From NCBI RefSeq assembly GCF_003697845.1, contig NZ_RDQE01000002.1, positions 277,818 to 341,817 of the forward strand: 64,000 nt of DNA, given 5' to 3'. Below the pieces are notes generated by a model. That model worked only from the letters and a program-made list of their open reading frames with translations. It ran no database searches and was not told the DNA's origin. Both the position numbers and the translations under genes were made by a program. This stretch comes from Halobellus captivus. Its GTDB lineage: Archaea > Halobacteriota > Halobacteria > Halobacteriales > Haloferacaceae. This document shows, piece by piece, positions 24,571 to 32,119 of this stretch. Each line of letters opens with the position of its first letter. Within the stretch, counting starts at the first letter, position 1.

Positions 24571-25191
24571 ATGCCCAATCCAGACTTCGCGGCCGAACTG
24601 GGGAACATCCCGTACGAGGAGGTGATCGGAACGCCGTTGCGAGCCGCCGTGGAGGCGAACGCGAAGGCCTCGATGACGGCGGCGGAGTTCATCAAGTCGG
24701 TCGGGTTCACCGATCCGACGGTCGGCGATCCGGAGCCGGTGACGGTCGACTTCGGATACCAGAAGCGAACCGTCGACGAGAACGGCAACGAGATCACCGA
24801 AAATCGCTCGCTTTCGGTCCCGTTGCTGCTGCTCCTGAACATCCCGTACTTCGAGGTCAGCAACGTGACCATCGACTTCAACGTCAAGCTGAACTCGGTG
24901 GAGTCGTTCGAGCAGTCGAGCGAGTTCGAGTTCGGCTACCAACGGGAGACGGAGGCGAGCGCGAACCTCGGGTTCCTCCAGGGAAAGACCAAGTCCGAGG
25001 TCAACGTGAGCTACAAGCGCTCGACGTCCCGCGGACAGGAGGTCGAGCGGACCTACGACCAGACCGTTCACGTGGAGGCGGAGTCGGTCGAGCCGCCGGA
25101 AGGGGTCAACCGGCTGATGGGCGCGCTCGAACAGACCATCGCGGACGACTCCTCGAACGGGAACGGCAACGGCAACGGAAACGGGAACTGA
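24571..25191 (+). CDS. DUF2589-like protein (first gene of a four-gene operon)
   Basis: 206 residues from ATG at 24571. The pattern IPYEEVIGTPLRAAVEANAK near residue 13, then EFIKSVGF, a charged beta hairpin and SVPLLLLLNIPYFEVSNVTI near residue 82, matches my recollection of the DUF2589 family (PF11655). That family is known mainly from bacteria and uncharacterised. The predicted fold is an amphipathic helix followed by beta strands. The C-terminus is a low-complexity (Asn-Gly) repeat. There is no signal peptide and no membrane helix, although the Leu-rich strand could pack in a multimer. A GTG start for gene two follows 10 bp later. Confidence 0.75.
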   Translation: MPNPDFAAELGNIPYEEVIGTPLRAAVEANAKASMTAAEFIKSVGFTDPTVGDPEPVTVDFGYQKRTVDENGNEITENRSLSVPLLLLLNIPYFEVSNVTIDFNVKLNSVESFEQSSEFEFGYQRETEASANLGFLQGKTKSEVNVSYKRSTSRGQEVERTYDQTVHVEAESVEPPEGVNRLMGALEQTIADDSSNGNGNGNGNGN

Positions 25192-25200
25192 CGAGGAACA

Positions 25201-25845
25201 GTGAACGGAACCGATACCCTCGCGGACCTCCCGCTGTCGTCGCTGTTCTCCGGGCCGCTCGTCGCGGCCGTCGAGGCCAGCATCCAGGCGCAGTCCGAGT
25301 CGCTCTCGCTGATCCGGGAGGTCGCGTTCGACGACGGCGAGCTGGTGACGGTCTCCTTCGAGTACCGGAAGGCCGAGGTCGACCCCGACACGGGCGAGGA
25401 GCGGCAGGTCACCAGACATCTCACGGTGCCGATCCTGTTGTTTCTCTCCGTGCCCGAACTCGTCGTCCACGAGATCGAACAGGAGTTCTCCGCGAAGATC
25501 GTCGACACCGAGACGGAGGAGGGCGAGGAGGACTCGGAGTCGACGGGCGGATCGGGACTGTCGACGCTCGCGCCGAGCCGCCTCCGGGTGTCGCCGGCGT
25601 CGGAGGAGACCACCTTCTCCCGGAAGACCAAGGCGAAGTTCGACCTCGACGTTCGGATGGTCGCCGAGATCGAGAGCCGGTCGACCGGGATGGAGATGCT
25701 CGAGCGGACGGCGAACGGCGCGATCCGCGAGGCGCGTGGCCCGGCGAACCGGCGCGAGGCCGTGAAGGGTCGTGAGGCCGTGTCGCGTGAAGACGTGTCA
25801 ACCCTCGACGAGACGGCACGCGTCGACGAGAGCTCACGAGAATGA
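25201..25845 (+). CDS. Second DUF2589-like protein
   Basis: 214 residues from GTG at 25201. The N-terminal part, LPLSSLFSGPLVAAVEASIQ, then a VAFDDGELVTVSFEYRK strand and LTVPILLFLSVPELVVHEIE near residue 79, runs parallel to the first protein, so the two are paralogues and possibly partners. Residues 110-140 are Ser/Gly/Glu-rich. The KTKAKFDLDVRMVAEIESRS segment near residue 142 mirrors the GKTKSEVNVSYKRS segment of the first protein. The Arg/Glu-rich tail appears helical. The stop overlaps the next start as ATGA. Confidence 0.75.
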   Translation: MNGTDTLADLPLSSLFSGPLVAAVEASIQAQSESLSLIREVAFDDGELVTVSFEYRKAEVDPDTGEERQVTRHLTVPILLFLSVPELVVHEIEQEFSAKIVDTETEEGEEDSESTGGSGLSTLAPSRLRVSPASEETTFSRKTKAKFDLDVRMVAEIESRSTGMEMLERTANGAIREARGPANRREAVKGREAVSREDVSTLDETARVDESSRE

Positions 25846-26714
25846 CGACGCTCGACAGCTACCTCGCGGCGGTGTACGACGCGGCCGCGGAGGCCGAGAC
25901 GCTCGCGTTGATCAACGGCCAGCGGCGACTCCTCCGGATGATCCGTGCGGGGCGGCTCCCCGAGGACGCCAGTGTCCCGGTCTACCACGCGGCCGACCTC
26001 TCCGTGACGCTCGATCTCGGACTCGAGGCACGCGAGACCGAGGACGGAACGGAGCTCGTGGTCACCGAATCCGAACCGGGCGACGACACCGTGATCGACG
26101 TCGACCTCGAGGTGTACGACATGCTGGAGGCCGGCGACCTTCCCGAGTCGGACTCGAAGCGCCGAGGAAGGGAGGCGATCGACGTCCACTTCCCGATCCA
26201 GAAGCCCTCGTCCCCCGAGGACGACGAGCCGGACGACGATCCCGAATCGTCGTCACCTCCCACACGCGGTGACGAACCGCCCGAACGGGAGGGGGGTCGA
26301 CGGAGTGAGGAGGAAGCGGAGCGGGAGGAGAGGCGGAAGAGGAAACGGGAGAAGGAACGACAGGAGAAACGGGAGAAGGAACGACAGGAGAAACGGGAGG
26401 AGGAGCGGAAGAGGAAACGACGAGAATCGAGGGATGAGACCGGATCTCGAGCGGAGGACGAGACTCCGGGCTCCGAAGCCGACGACCCGGACGGTCGGGA
26501 CGACGCCCGTGCGGCCGACGACGGCCCGTCCTCGACCCGCCCCCCGGCGAAGGAGGAGGGTTTCCTGCCGTTCGACCCCGACGTGTTCTCGGGGTTGGAC
26601 CTCCTCCGATCGACCGGGGTGGGAACGGGTCCCGACCACGGTGACGAGGGCGATCCCGAACCGGGCGACGATCACGAGAACGACGACACCGAGACCCACG
26701 GAAACGATGACTGA
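25842..26714 (+). CDS. DUF2589-operon protein with charged single-helix region
   Basis: 290 residues. The N-terminal 120 residues combine helices (LDSYLAAVYDAAAEAETLAL) with a strand-rich VPVYHAADLSVTLDLGLEAR segment that may be a divergent version of the preceding two proteins. Residues 155-199 are almost entirely Glu, Arg and Lys and should form a long stable single alpha-helix; part of this is encoded by a 24-bp direct repeat (26344-26391). Basic residues are uncommon in a halophile proteome. The acidic tail contains one hydrophobic motif, GFLPFDPDVFSGLDLLRS, near residue 240. No function can be assigned. Confidence 0.7.
   Translation: MTTLDSYLAAVYDAAAEAETLALINGQRRLLRMIRAGRLPEDASVPVYHAADLSVTLDLGLEARETEDGTELVVTESEPGDDTVIDVDLEVYDMLEAGDLPESDSKRRGREAIDVHFPIQKPSSPEDDEPDDDPESSSPPTRGDEPPEREGGRRSEEEAEREERRKRKREKERQEKREKERQEKREEERKRKRRESRDETGSRAEDETPGSEADDPDGRDDARAADDGPSSTRPPAKEEGFLPFDPDVFSGLDLLRSTGVGTGPDHGDEGDPEPGDDHENDDTETHGNDD
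26344..26400 (+). repeat. 24-bp direct repeat inside the charged-helix coding region
   Basis: AACGGGAGAAGGAACGACAG begins at 26344 and again at 26368, with a third partial copy from 26392. Each unit adds eight residues (EKERQEKR type), so the helix length can change in frame by slippage or recombination. Confidence 0.75.
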
Positions 26715-27039
26715 GAACGACCCACCGCTCGACGAGTACTTCGATCCGCTACGCACCGACCACCGAACGTCGCTCCGGAAGCGCATGGAGCGCTACCGGG
26801 ACCAGCTCGAGGAACAGGGCTACGAGGTAACGGTCGCCGAGGGAACGGAGGGGTTGTTCGCCGGCGTGCTCGTCATCGACGAGGCGAACGGCCGTTTCGG
26901 GTTCCTCGAGGAGGACGGCAGCGTCTCGTGGATCGACGGCAGCGGCGCCATCGGCGCGATCGGCTCCGCCGTCGCCCAGAACCACAGCGACACGCTCGAA
27001 CGACGGACCGAGGGGCTCGAGAACGTCGACGTCGAGTGA
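26707..27039 (+). CDS. Last gene of the DUF2589-like operon, unknown function
   Basis: 110 residues, overlapping the preceding gene by 8 bp. The N-terminal half is a charged helix (SLRKRMERYRDQLEEQGYEV). It is followed by a compact beta-rich stretch with Gly turns, GLFAGVLVIDEANGRFGFLE, then GSGAIGAIGSAVAQNH and an acidic tail. The Gly/Ala/Ile stretch near residue 79 could be a buried helix. No known family is recognised. The overlap indicates it is made with the DUF2589-like proteins. Confidence 0.65.
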   Translation: MTENDPPLDEYFDPLRTDHRTSLRKRMERYRDQLEEQGYEVTVAEGTEGLFAGVLVIDEANGRFGFLEEDGSVSWIDGSGAIGAIGSAVAQNHSDTLERRTEGLENVDVE

Positions 27040-27109
27040 CCGCCGGAGGCGGACCGACGGATCCGCCGGTCCCCGGAAGCGGCGGCGACAGCGGGGATAC
27101 CGGCGACGC

Positions 27110-28306
27110 CTACTCGAGCGCGCGGTCGAACGCGCGCTGGAGGTCCGCCTTCATGTCGTCGACGTGCTCGATGCCGACCGAGACCCGGATCAGACCGTCG
27201 CTGAGTCCGGCTGCGAGCCGCTCCTCGCGGGGGATGGCGGCGTGGGTCATCGCGGCCGGCTGCTCGATGAGGCTCTCGACGCCGCCGAGCGACTCCGCGA
27301 GCGTGAACACCTCGGTCTCCTCGACGACGGTCGAGGCCTGCTCGAGGGTGCCGTCGAACTCGAAGGAGAGCATCCCGCCGAAGTCGTCCATCTGTTCTGC
27401 GGCGAGGTCGTGGTGCGGGTGTGACTCCAAACCGGGGTAGTACACGCGGCTCACGTCGTCGTGTGCGTCCAGCCATTCCGCGAGTTCGGCGGCGTTCTCG
27501 CAGTGGCGGTCCATCCGCACCGGGAGCGTCTTGGTTCCCCGAAGCACGAGGAACGCGTCGAACGGGCCGGGGGTCGCGCCCACCGAGTTCTGGTAGAAGC
27601 CGATCCGCTCGTCGAGGTCGGCGTCGTCGACGATCAGCGCCCCGCCGATGGTGTCGGAGTGGCCGCCGAGGTACTTCGTGAGCGACTGACAGACCACGTC
27701 GGCGCCGTGTTCGAGCGGGCGCTGGAGGTACGGCGTCGCGAACGTGTTATCGACCGCACACAGCGCGTCGCCCTCGTGGGCGACCTCGGCGAGCGCGCCG
27801 ATGTCGTTCACGTTCATCAGCGGGTTCGTGGGCGTCTCGACCCAGACCAGCTCCGTGTTCGGCTCCATCGCCTCGCGGACCGCATCGAGGTCGGTGGTGT
27901 CGACGAAGGTGGTGTCGACGTCGTACTCGTCGTACACCTGCGTGAGGATCCGGTGGGTGCCGCCGTAGACGTCGTCGCCGGCGACGACGTGGTCGCCCGC
28001 GGACAGGAGGTTGAGGACGGTGTTTATCGCGCCCATTCCGGAGGAGAAACAGCGGGCGTGGCTTCCCGACTCCAGCGCCGCGAGGTTCTCCTCGAGGTCG
28101 GTTCGGGTCGGATTCCCGGTCCGGGAGTACTCGTACCCGCGGTGGTCGCCCGGGGCGTCCTGTTCGTACGTCGAGTTGGCGTGGATCGGCGTCATCAGCG
28201 CGCCCGTCTCCGGATCCGGCTCCTGGCCGGCGTGGATCGCTCGGGTCTCGATCCGGAAGTCGTCGGCGTCGGCATCGCCGTCCGCCGCTGGGTCGTCGTC
28301 GCTCAT
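27110..28306 (-). CDS. metB: Cystathionine gamma-synthase/lyase family PLP enzyme
   Basis: 398 residues from ATG at 28306. The first 25 residues are an acidic leader, then TRAIHAGQEPDPETGA begins the Cys/Met metabolism PLP fold. YEYSRTGNPTR near residue 62, SSGMGAINTVLNLL near residue 90, DNTFATPYLQRPLEHGAD and SLTKYLGGHSD near residue 207, with the PLP lysine, are diagnostic. It acts in transsulfuration or methionine synthesis; gamma-synthase and gamma-lyase activities cannot be separated by eye. It lies downstream of the tRNA-Glu gene on the same strand but is unlikely to share its transcript. Confidence 0.88.
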   Translation of the reverse strand: MSDDDPAADGDADADDFRIETRAIHAGQEPDPETGALMTPIHANSTYEQDAPGDHRGYEYSRTGNPTRTDLEENLAALESGSHARCFSSGMGAINTVLNLLSAGDHVVAGDDVYGGTHRILTQVYDEYDVDTTFVDTTDLDAVREAMEPNTELVWVETPTNPLMNVNDIGALAEVAHEGDALCAVDNTFATPYLQRPLEHGADVVCQSLTKYLGGHSDTIGGALIVDDADLDERIGFYQNSVGATPGPFDAFLVLRGTKTLPVRMDRHCENAAELAEWLDAHDDVSRVYYPGLESHPHHDLAAEQMDDFGGMLSFEFDGTLEQASTVVEETEVFTLAESLGGVESLIEQPAAMTHAAIPREERLAAGLSDGLIRVSVGIEHVDDMKADLQRAFDRALE

Positions 28307-28494
28307 GCGTGCACCCTCGGCGGCCGGGGTCCTCACTCTTGTCCTTCCGGTCCGTGACGGGACCGAAGCCGGCGGCTTCGAGGTCGATCCCGACAGAACG
28401 CTCGGTCAGGAATGGACCACAGTCGGAGCGGAGCTCCTCCCCGGTTCAGATCCCCGACGCTGCGCGTCCGCTCGTCACGTCGTTCCCCAGGAAA

Positions 28495-28605
28495 TGCTCG
28501 GTCAGGGATTTGAACCCTGGTCGTCGGCTGTCTTCCGAACCGGCACGGCAAGGTACCGCGTTCGTCGAAAGGCCAACATGATTGGCCGGACTACACCAAC
28601 CGAGC
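28495..28605 (-). tRNA. tRNA-Glu(TTC) with a 36-nt bulge-helix-bulge intron
   Basis: The 5' acceptor strand GCTCGGT pairs fully with ACCGAGC at the 3' end, followed by discriminator A (28495). The D arm is GGTGTAGTCCGGCC, the T arm CCAGGGTTCAAATCCCTG. The anticodon TTC is at 28567-28569 (plus strand GAA), in loop CTTTCGA, with stem TTGGC/GCCGA containing one G-U pair. The intron (28530-28565) follows position 37. Removing 36 nt gives a 75-nt tRNA. CCA is not encoded. Confidence 0.93.
28530..28565 (-). other. tRNA-Glu intron
   Basis: Pairing of pre-tRNA bases 35-38 (CTTT) with 71-74 (GAAG) makes a 4-bp central helix including one G-U. The 3-nt bulges are CGA and ACA, and an intron helix of five pairs (CGAAC with GTTCG) follows. 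Cutting between the second and third bulge bases removes exactly 36 nt after position 37. This is the canonical substrate of archaeal tRNA splicing endonuclease. Confidence 0.85.
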
Positions 28606-28944
28606 GCGTTCTCCCGTTACGACGGGGTCGATTTAACTCTTCTCAACTCCCCTCGCCAGGACACTCCTTCACACGGAGCCGAGTCACGGAGGGCGACTCG
28701 AAACGATGGATCGAGGAGACGATGGATCGATGAACGGATCGATCGATGAACGGATCGATCGCCCACGAACCGCGAACGACCATATATATCCCGTCTCGAA
28801 CTATGTATTCGATCGAAAACGATCCCCAACGTCCGGATACGGTACCAATATCGACGTAAGGAGGCCCATGGATCGGTTCGGCGTACTGCGCCCGTCTATA
28901 TATTTTAGCACAGCCTTAAGTCGGGTCGGCCACGATCCGATCGC
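28606..28944. promoter_or_regulatory. Intergenic region with divergent promoters and a 16-bp tandem repeat
   Basis: This 339-bp gap has no credible gene. A TATA-like GTTAAAT on the minus strand at about 28631-28637 lies 26-32 bp before the tRNA 5' end. A 16-bp unit, GATCGATGAACGGATC, is repeated in tandem from 28725 and 28741. CATATATATC at 28781-28790 and TATATATTTTAG near 28897-28909 are AT-rich. CCTTAAG at 28914-28920 lies 25-31 bp before the ATG at 28945 and is the likely TATA box of the AbrB-PhoU gene. Confidence 0.55.
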
Positions 28945-29943
28945 ATGGAAACGCGGAAGGTGCAAGTCACCGGCGGCTCGACGTACACGGTCTCGATCCC
29001 GAAGTCCTGGGCGACCGAGAACGACGTCGGTGCCGGAAGCGAGGTGGAGTTCTACCCGGACGGCGACTCGCTCTTTCTCACGCCCCGCTCGGAGGAGGAA
29101 CGCACCCGAGGTACCCTCGAGATCACCGGCCTGACCGGCCAGGACCTCACCCGTGCGGTGACGACGATGTACGTCAGCGGGTTCGACGTGATCGAGCTGA
29201 CCGGCGGGGACATCACCACCGAACAGCGCTCGACGGTCCGGGAGGCGGTCCAGAGCCTCGTCGGCCTCGAGGTGTTGGAGGAGACGCGGGACCGCGTCGT
29301 GATCCGGGACCTGCTCGACTCCTCGGAGCTGTCGATCCACAACGCCGTCACCCGGATGCGACTGATCTCGTTGTCGATGCTCGAGGACGCGATCACGGCG
29401 CTCTCGGAGCTCGATCACGACCTCGCGCGCGACGTGATCGGCCGCGACGACGACCTCGACCGGCTGTGGCTCGTCGTCTCCCGGATCTTCCGCGCCACGC
29501 TCCGGACGCCGAAGGCCGCGGAGGAGCTCGGGCTCCCCCGCGAGGAGTGTTTCGACTACCACTCGAGCGCCCGCCAGCTGGAGCGGATCGGCGACCACGC
29601 GACCAAGATCGCCCACCTGACGCTGAACATCGAGGAGCCGCTTCCCGAGGACGTGATCGACGCCATCGACGACCTCCACGGCGACGCCGTCGAGGTGGTC
29701 GACACGGCGATGGACGCGCTGTTCGCCGAGGACAACGACGAGGCCACCCGGCTGGCGAACGAGGCGCGCACCGGCGTGCGGGCCATCGACGAGCGCGTGC
29801 GGGCCATCGACGAGCTGCTCCGCGGGCTCGACCCGACGCGCGCGCAACTCCTGGGACTCGTCGTCGATTCCGTCCTCCGGTCGGCCGATTACGGCGGGAA
29901 CGTCGCCGAGACCGCCCTTCAGAAGGCCGCGCCGACGCCCTGA
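28945..29943 (+). CDS. AbrB-PhoU domain phosphate uptake regulator
   Basis: 332 residues. The N-terminal 50 residues are an AbrB/SpoVT swapped-hairpin DNA-binding domain (RKVQVTGGSTYTVSIPKSWA). The rest holds two PhoU-type three-helix bundles, with DYHSSARQLERIGDHATKIA near residue 201 carrying the metal-binding E/D-x3-D-type motif. Such fusions are annotated as phosphate regulators; the domain pairing implies that PhoU-sensed signals control DNA binding directly. No pst transport genes are adjacent, so it works as a stand-alone regulator here. Confidence 0.87.
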   Translation: METRKVQVTGGSTYTVSIPKSWATENDVGAGSEVEFYPDGDSLFLTPRSEEERTRGTLEITGLTGQDLTRAVTTMYVSGFDVIELTGGDITTEQRSTVREAVQSLVGLEVLEETRDRVVIRDLLDSSELSIHNAVTRMRLISLSMLEDAITALSELDHDLARDVIGRDDDLDRLWLVVSRIFRATLRTPKAAEELGLPREECFDYHSSARQLERIGDHATKIAHLTLNIEEPLPEDVIDAIDDLHGDAVEVVDTAMDALFAEDNDEATRLANEARTGVRAIDERVRAIDELLRGLDPTRAQLLGLVVDSVLRSADYGGNVAETALQKAAPTP

Positions 29944-30008
29944 GTTTCGAACGCCGCGAACCCGACGAGTGACGTGTCTTTTTGTCCGTTCACCCCTGAG
30001 TCGGTCGC

Positions 30009-30392
30009 ATGCCCGAGATCGAGTTAGGCGTCCCGCGAGGGGTCATCGAGTCGTTGCCGGAGGGCGAGGAGACCGCGGAGCGGGACATGCGGCGGGCGAT
30101 CGCCGGGATCCAGTCCCGGTTGAACGGGGAGATCGACGGGAGCGACCCAGCGGAGGCGGCGGCGGTCGTCGTCGACGCGATCGAGCGCATGGAGGAGCAG
30201 GCGAGCACCTACCACGAGTTCGTGCCCGAACTCCGCGCGTGGGGGCAGTCGCCGATCTACGCGATCGCCTGGCGGAACCTCTACGTCGAGCTGATCGGCC
30301 AGCTGTACGAACACGAGTGGCTCGCCGGCGAGCTCGACCGCGAGCGCAACTTCCGGCTCGTCGACGACGGGATCCGGCTCTCGGACCTGTAG
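30009..30392 (+). CDS. Conserved haloarchaeal protein of unknown function
   Basis: 127 residues, predicted mostly helical and acidic, with no cysteine and no membrane segment. The C-terminal half has several aromatics (ELRAWGQSPIYAIAWRNLYV near residue 74) and probably a hydrophobic core; the N-terminus ELGVPRGVIESLPEGEE is Pro/Glu-rich. I do not recognise the family. It starts 65 bp after the AbrB-PhoU gene on the same strand, so co-transcription is possible but not shown. Confidence 0.68.
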   Translation: MPEIELGVPRGVIESLPEGEETAERDMRRAIAGIQSRLNGEIDGSDPAEAAAVVVDAIERMEEQASTYHEFVPELRAWGQSPIYAIAWRNLYVELIGQLYEHEWLAGELDRERNFRLVDDGIRLSDL

Positions 30393-30423
30393 CGACGGTC
30401 CCGACCGGGAGCCGCCGTCACGC

Positions 30424-31620
30424 TCACTCCGAGGTCTCCCCGTCCCCGCCGAGCCGATACAGCCAGAGGTGACCGTCGCCCCCCGGAAGGTCGACCGGCC
30501 GGTAGGTCCGCCGAAGCGTCCGCCCGTCGTCGAGCGCCAGCCGCTCGTCGTAGACCGGCTCCCCGGTCTCGACGACCGCGTTCAGTCGGGTCACGAACCC
30601 CTCCGGATCGACGAAGCGGTCGCTCACCTCGACCGCGAACCGCTCGCAGTCGGCTCCCACCGCCTCCTCGGGGTTCCCGTCGATCTCGAACAGGTCGTAC
30701 AGTCGGTGGTTAACGGCGAGGACGCGACGGTCGGCGTCCTCGACGAGCACGCCGTGCGGGAGCGTGTCGAACACCGTCGAGAGGACCGAATTGGTGCGCT
30801 CGAGTTCGCGTTTCCGTTCCTCGCGTTCGGTGATGTCCTCGAACTGTGAGAAGACGCGGATGACCTCGCCGTCGTCGTCGGTCACCACCTGGTTGTGCCA
30901 CGCACAGCGGATCCGCTCGCCGTCGCGGGTGACGTTGTCGTTGACGCTCCGATAGCCGCCACGGTCGGCGAGCAGGCCGCGCTCGATCTCCGCCACGCGC
31001 CGTCGCTCCGCTTCGGGGACGATCGGCATCCACGTCCCGCCGACGAGCTCCTCGGCCGTGTAGCCGGTTATCTCCTCGGCGACCGGGTTCACCCGGACGA
31101 TCTCGAACGTCTCGTCGTACTCGATGATGCCGAGCGGCGACTGCTCGATGAACCGCGAGAGCCGGTCCTGGCTCGCCGCCAGCGCCCGTTTGGACCGGTG
31201 CTGATCGACCGCGTTTCGGACGCGGTTCGCGAGCACGGTGTACTGGTCCGTGCCGCCCTCCTTCTGGAGGTAGTCGGTGACGCCCGCGGAGATGGCCTCG
31301 CTCGCGATCTCCTCGGACCCCTTTCCCGTGAACAACACGAACGGGACGTCGACGTCGCGGTCGCGGACCGTCTCGAGCAGCTCCAGTCCGTCGGCCCCCG
31401 GCATGTCGTAGTCGCTGACGATACAGTCGATCCGCTCGTCTTCCGTCTCGAGCGCCTCCAACGCGTCGGCGGCGGCGGTCTCCGACCGGACCGAGAACGC
31501 GTCGTCGACGCGCTCGAGGAACGTGGCGACGAGTTCGGTGAACTCCCGATCGTCGTCGACGTGGAGGACGCGGATCCGCTCGTTCCGGTCCGCCTCCGGC
31601 CGATGGAGGGGCTCGGTCAT
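30424..31620 (-). CDS. Receiver-PAS-PAS signalling protein without kinase domain
   Basis: 398 residues from ATG at 31620. A receiver domain occupies residues 15-135: acidic pocket VDDD, phospho-acceptor Asp in CIVSDYDMPGADGLELL near residue 69, the FTGKG motif, and Lys in DYLQKEGGTDQ. Two PAS domains follow, at about 160-275 (SPLGIIEYDETFEIVRVNPVAEEITG) and 285-390. There is no HisKA or HATPase region, so it is an output-less receiver-sensor that must signal by protein contact. A TATA-like GATATATTT lies about 25 bp upstream on the minus strand. It is related to two other receiver proteins in the window. Confidence 0.87.
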   Translation of the reverse strand: MTEPLHRPEADRNERIRVLHVDDDREFTELVATFLERVDDAFSVRSETAAADALEALETEDERIDCIVSDYDMPGADGLELLETVRDRDVDVPFVLFTGKGSEEIASEAISAGVTDYLQKEGGTDQYTVLANRVRNAVDQHRSKRALAASQDRLSRFIEQSPLGIIEYDETFEIVRVNPVAEEITGYTAEELVGGTWMPIVPEAERRRVAEIERGLLADRGGYRSVNDNVTRDGERIRCAWHNQVVTDDDGEVIRVFSQFEDITEREERKRELERTNSVLSTVFDTLPHGVLVEDADRRVLAVNHRLYDLFEIDGNPEEAVGADCERFAVEVSDRFVDPEGFVTRLNAVVETGEPVYDERLALDDGRTLRRTYRPVDLPGGDGHLWLYRLGGDGETSE

Positions 31621-31769
31621 GATAGTACGGAAGACAGTCACGTGAAATATATCTTCGGGTCGGGGGGATCGAAGCGTGCCGACCCGCGACGACGCGCCGC
31701 GAAAACGGCAGTTGAACGGCTCGCTTCGGGCGATCGACGGGGATCACCGAGACGTGATCCCGAGGCGGT

Positions 31770-32033
31770 TCACTCGGATCGAGACTCGATCGACGGGTCG
31801 TCACGTCGGTCCGGTTCCGAACTGCCGGTTCGGGCGAGCCGGAAGAGCCCGACGAGCGCGCCGGCGACGATGACGGCACCCTCGATTTGGGCGGCCGTGA
31901 GGACCCACGGCTTCGGCTCCGCGTCCTCGGCGTTCCGGTAGGCGACGCGGGTGAGCACGCGAACGAGCGGACCGGGGGCGACCGCCTCGATCAGCCCGAG
32001 GATTCCGGCGGCGAGGAGCAAGTGGGCTCGCAT
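31770..32033 (-). CDS. Small membrane protein
   Basis: 87 residues from ATG at 32033. Two hydrophobic segments are visible: residues 4-18 (HLLLAAGILGLIEAV) and about 46-66 (AAQIEGAVIVAGALVGLFRL). They are joined by a loop with VRVLTRVAYRNAED, and an acidic tail follows. It is likely a two-helix inner-membrane protein. Similar short proteins are common in haloarchaea and unassigned. It is divergent from fumC; the two starts are 86 bp apart. Confidence 0.72.
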   Translation of the reverse strand: MRAHLLLAAGILGLIEAVAPGPLVRVLTRVAYRNAEDAEPKPWVLTAAQIEGAVIVAGALVGLFRLARTGSSEPDRRDDPSIESRSE

Positions 32034-32119
32034 GTTCGTCCTTCCACGGGAGACGACAAAAGCGATGCGGCCCCACCGAGAAGGGTAGTTTTTACTCCGT
32101 CTCCGGGGAAGGTCGGGAC

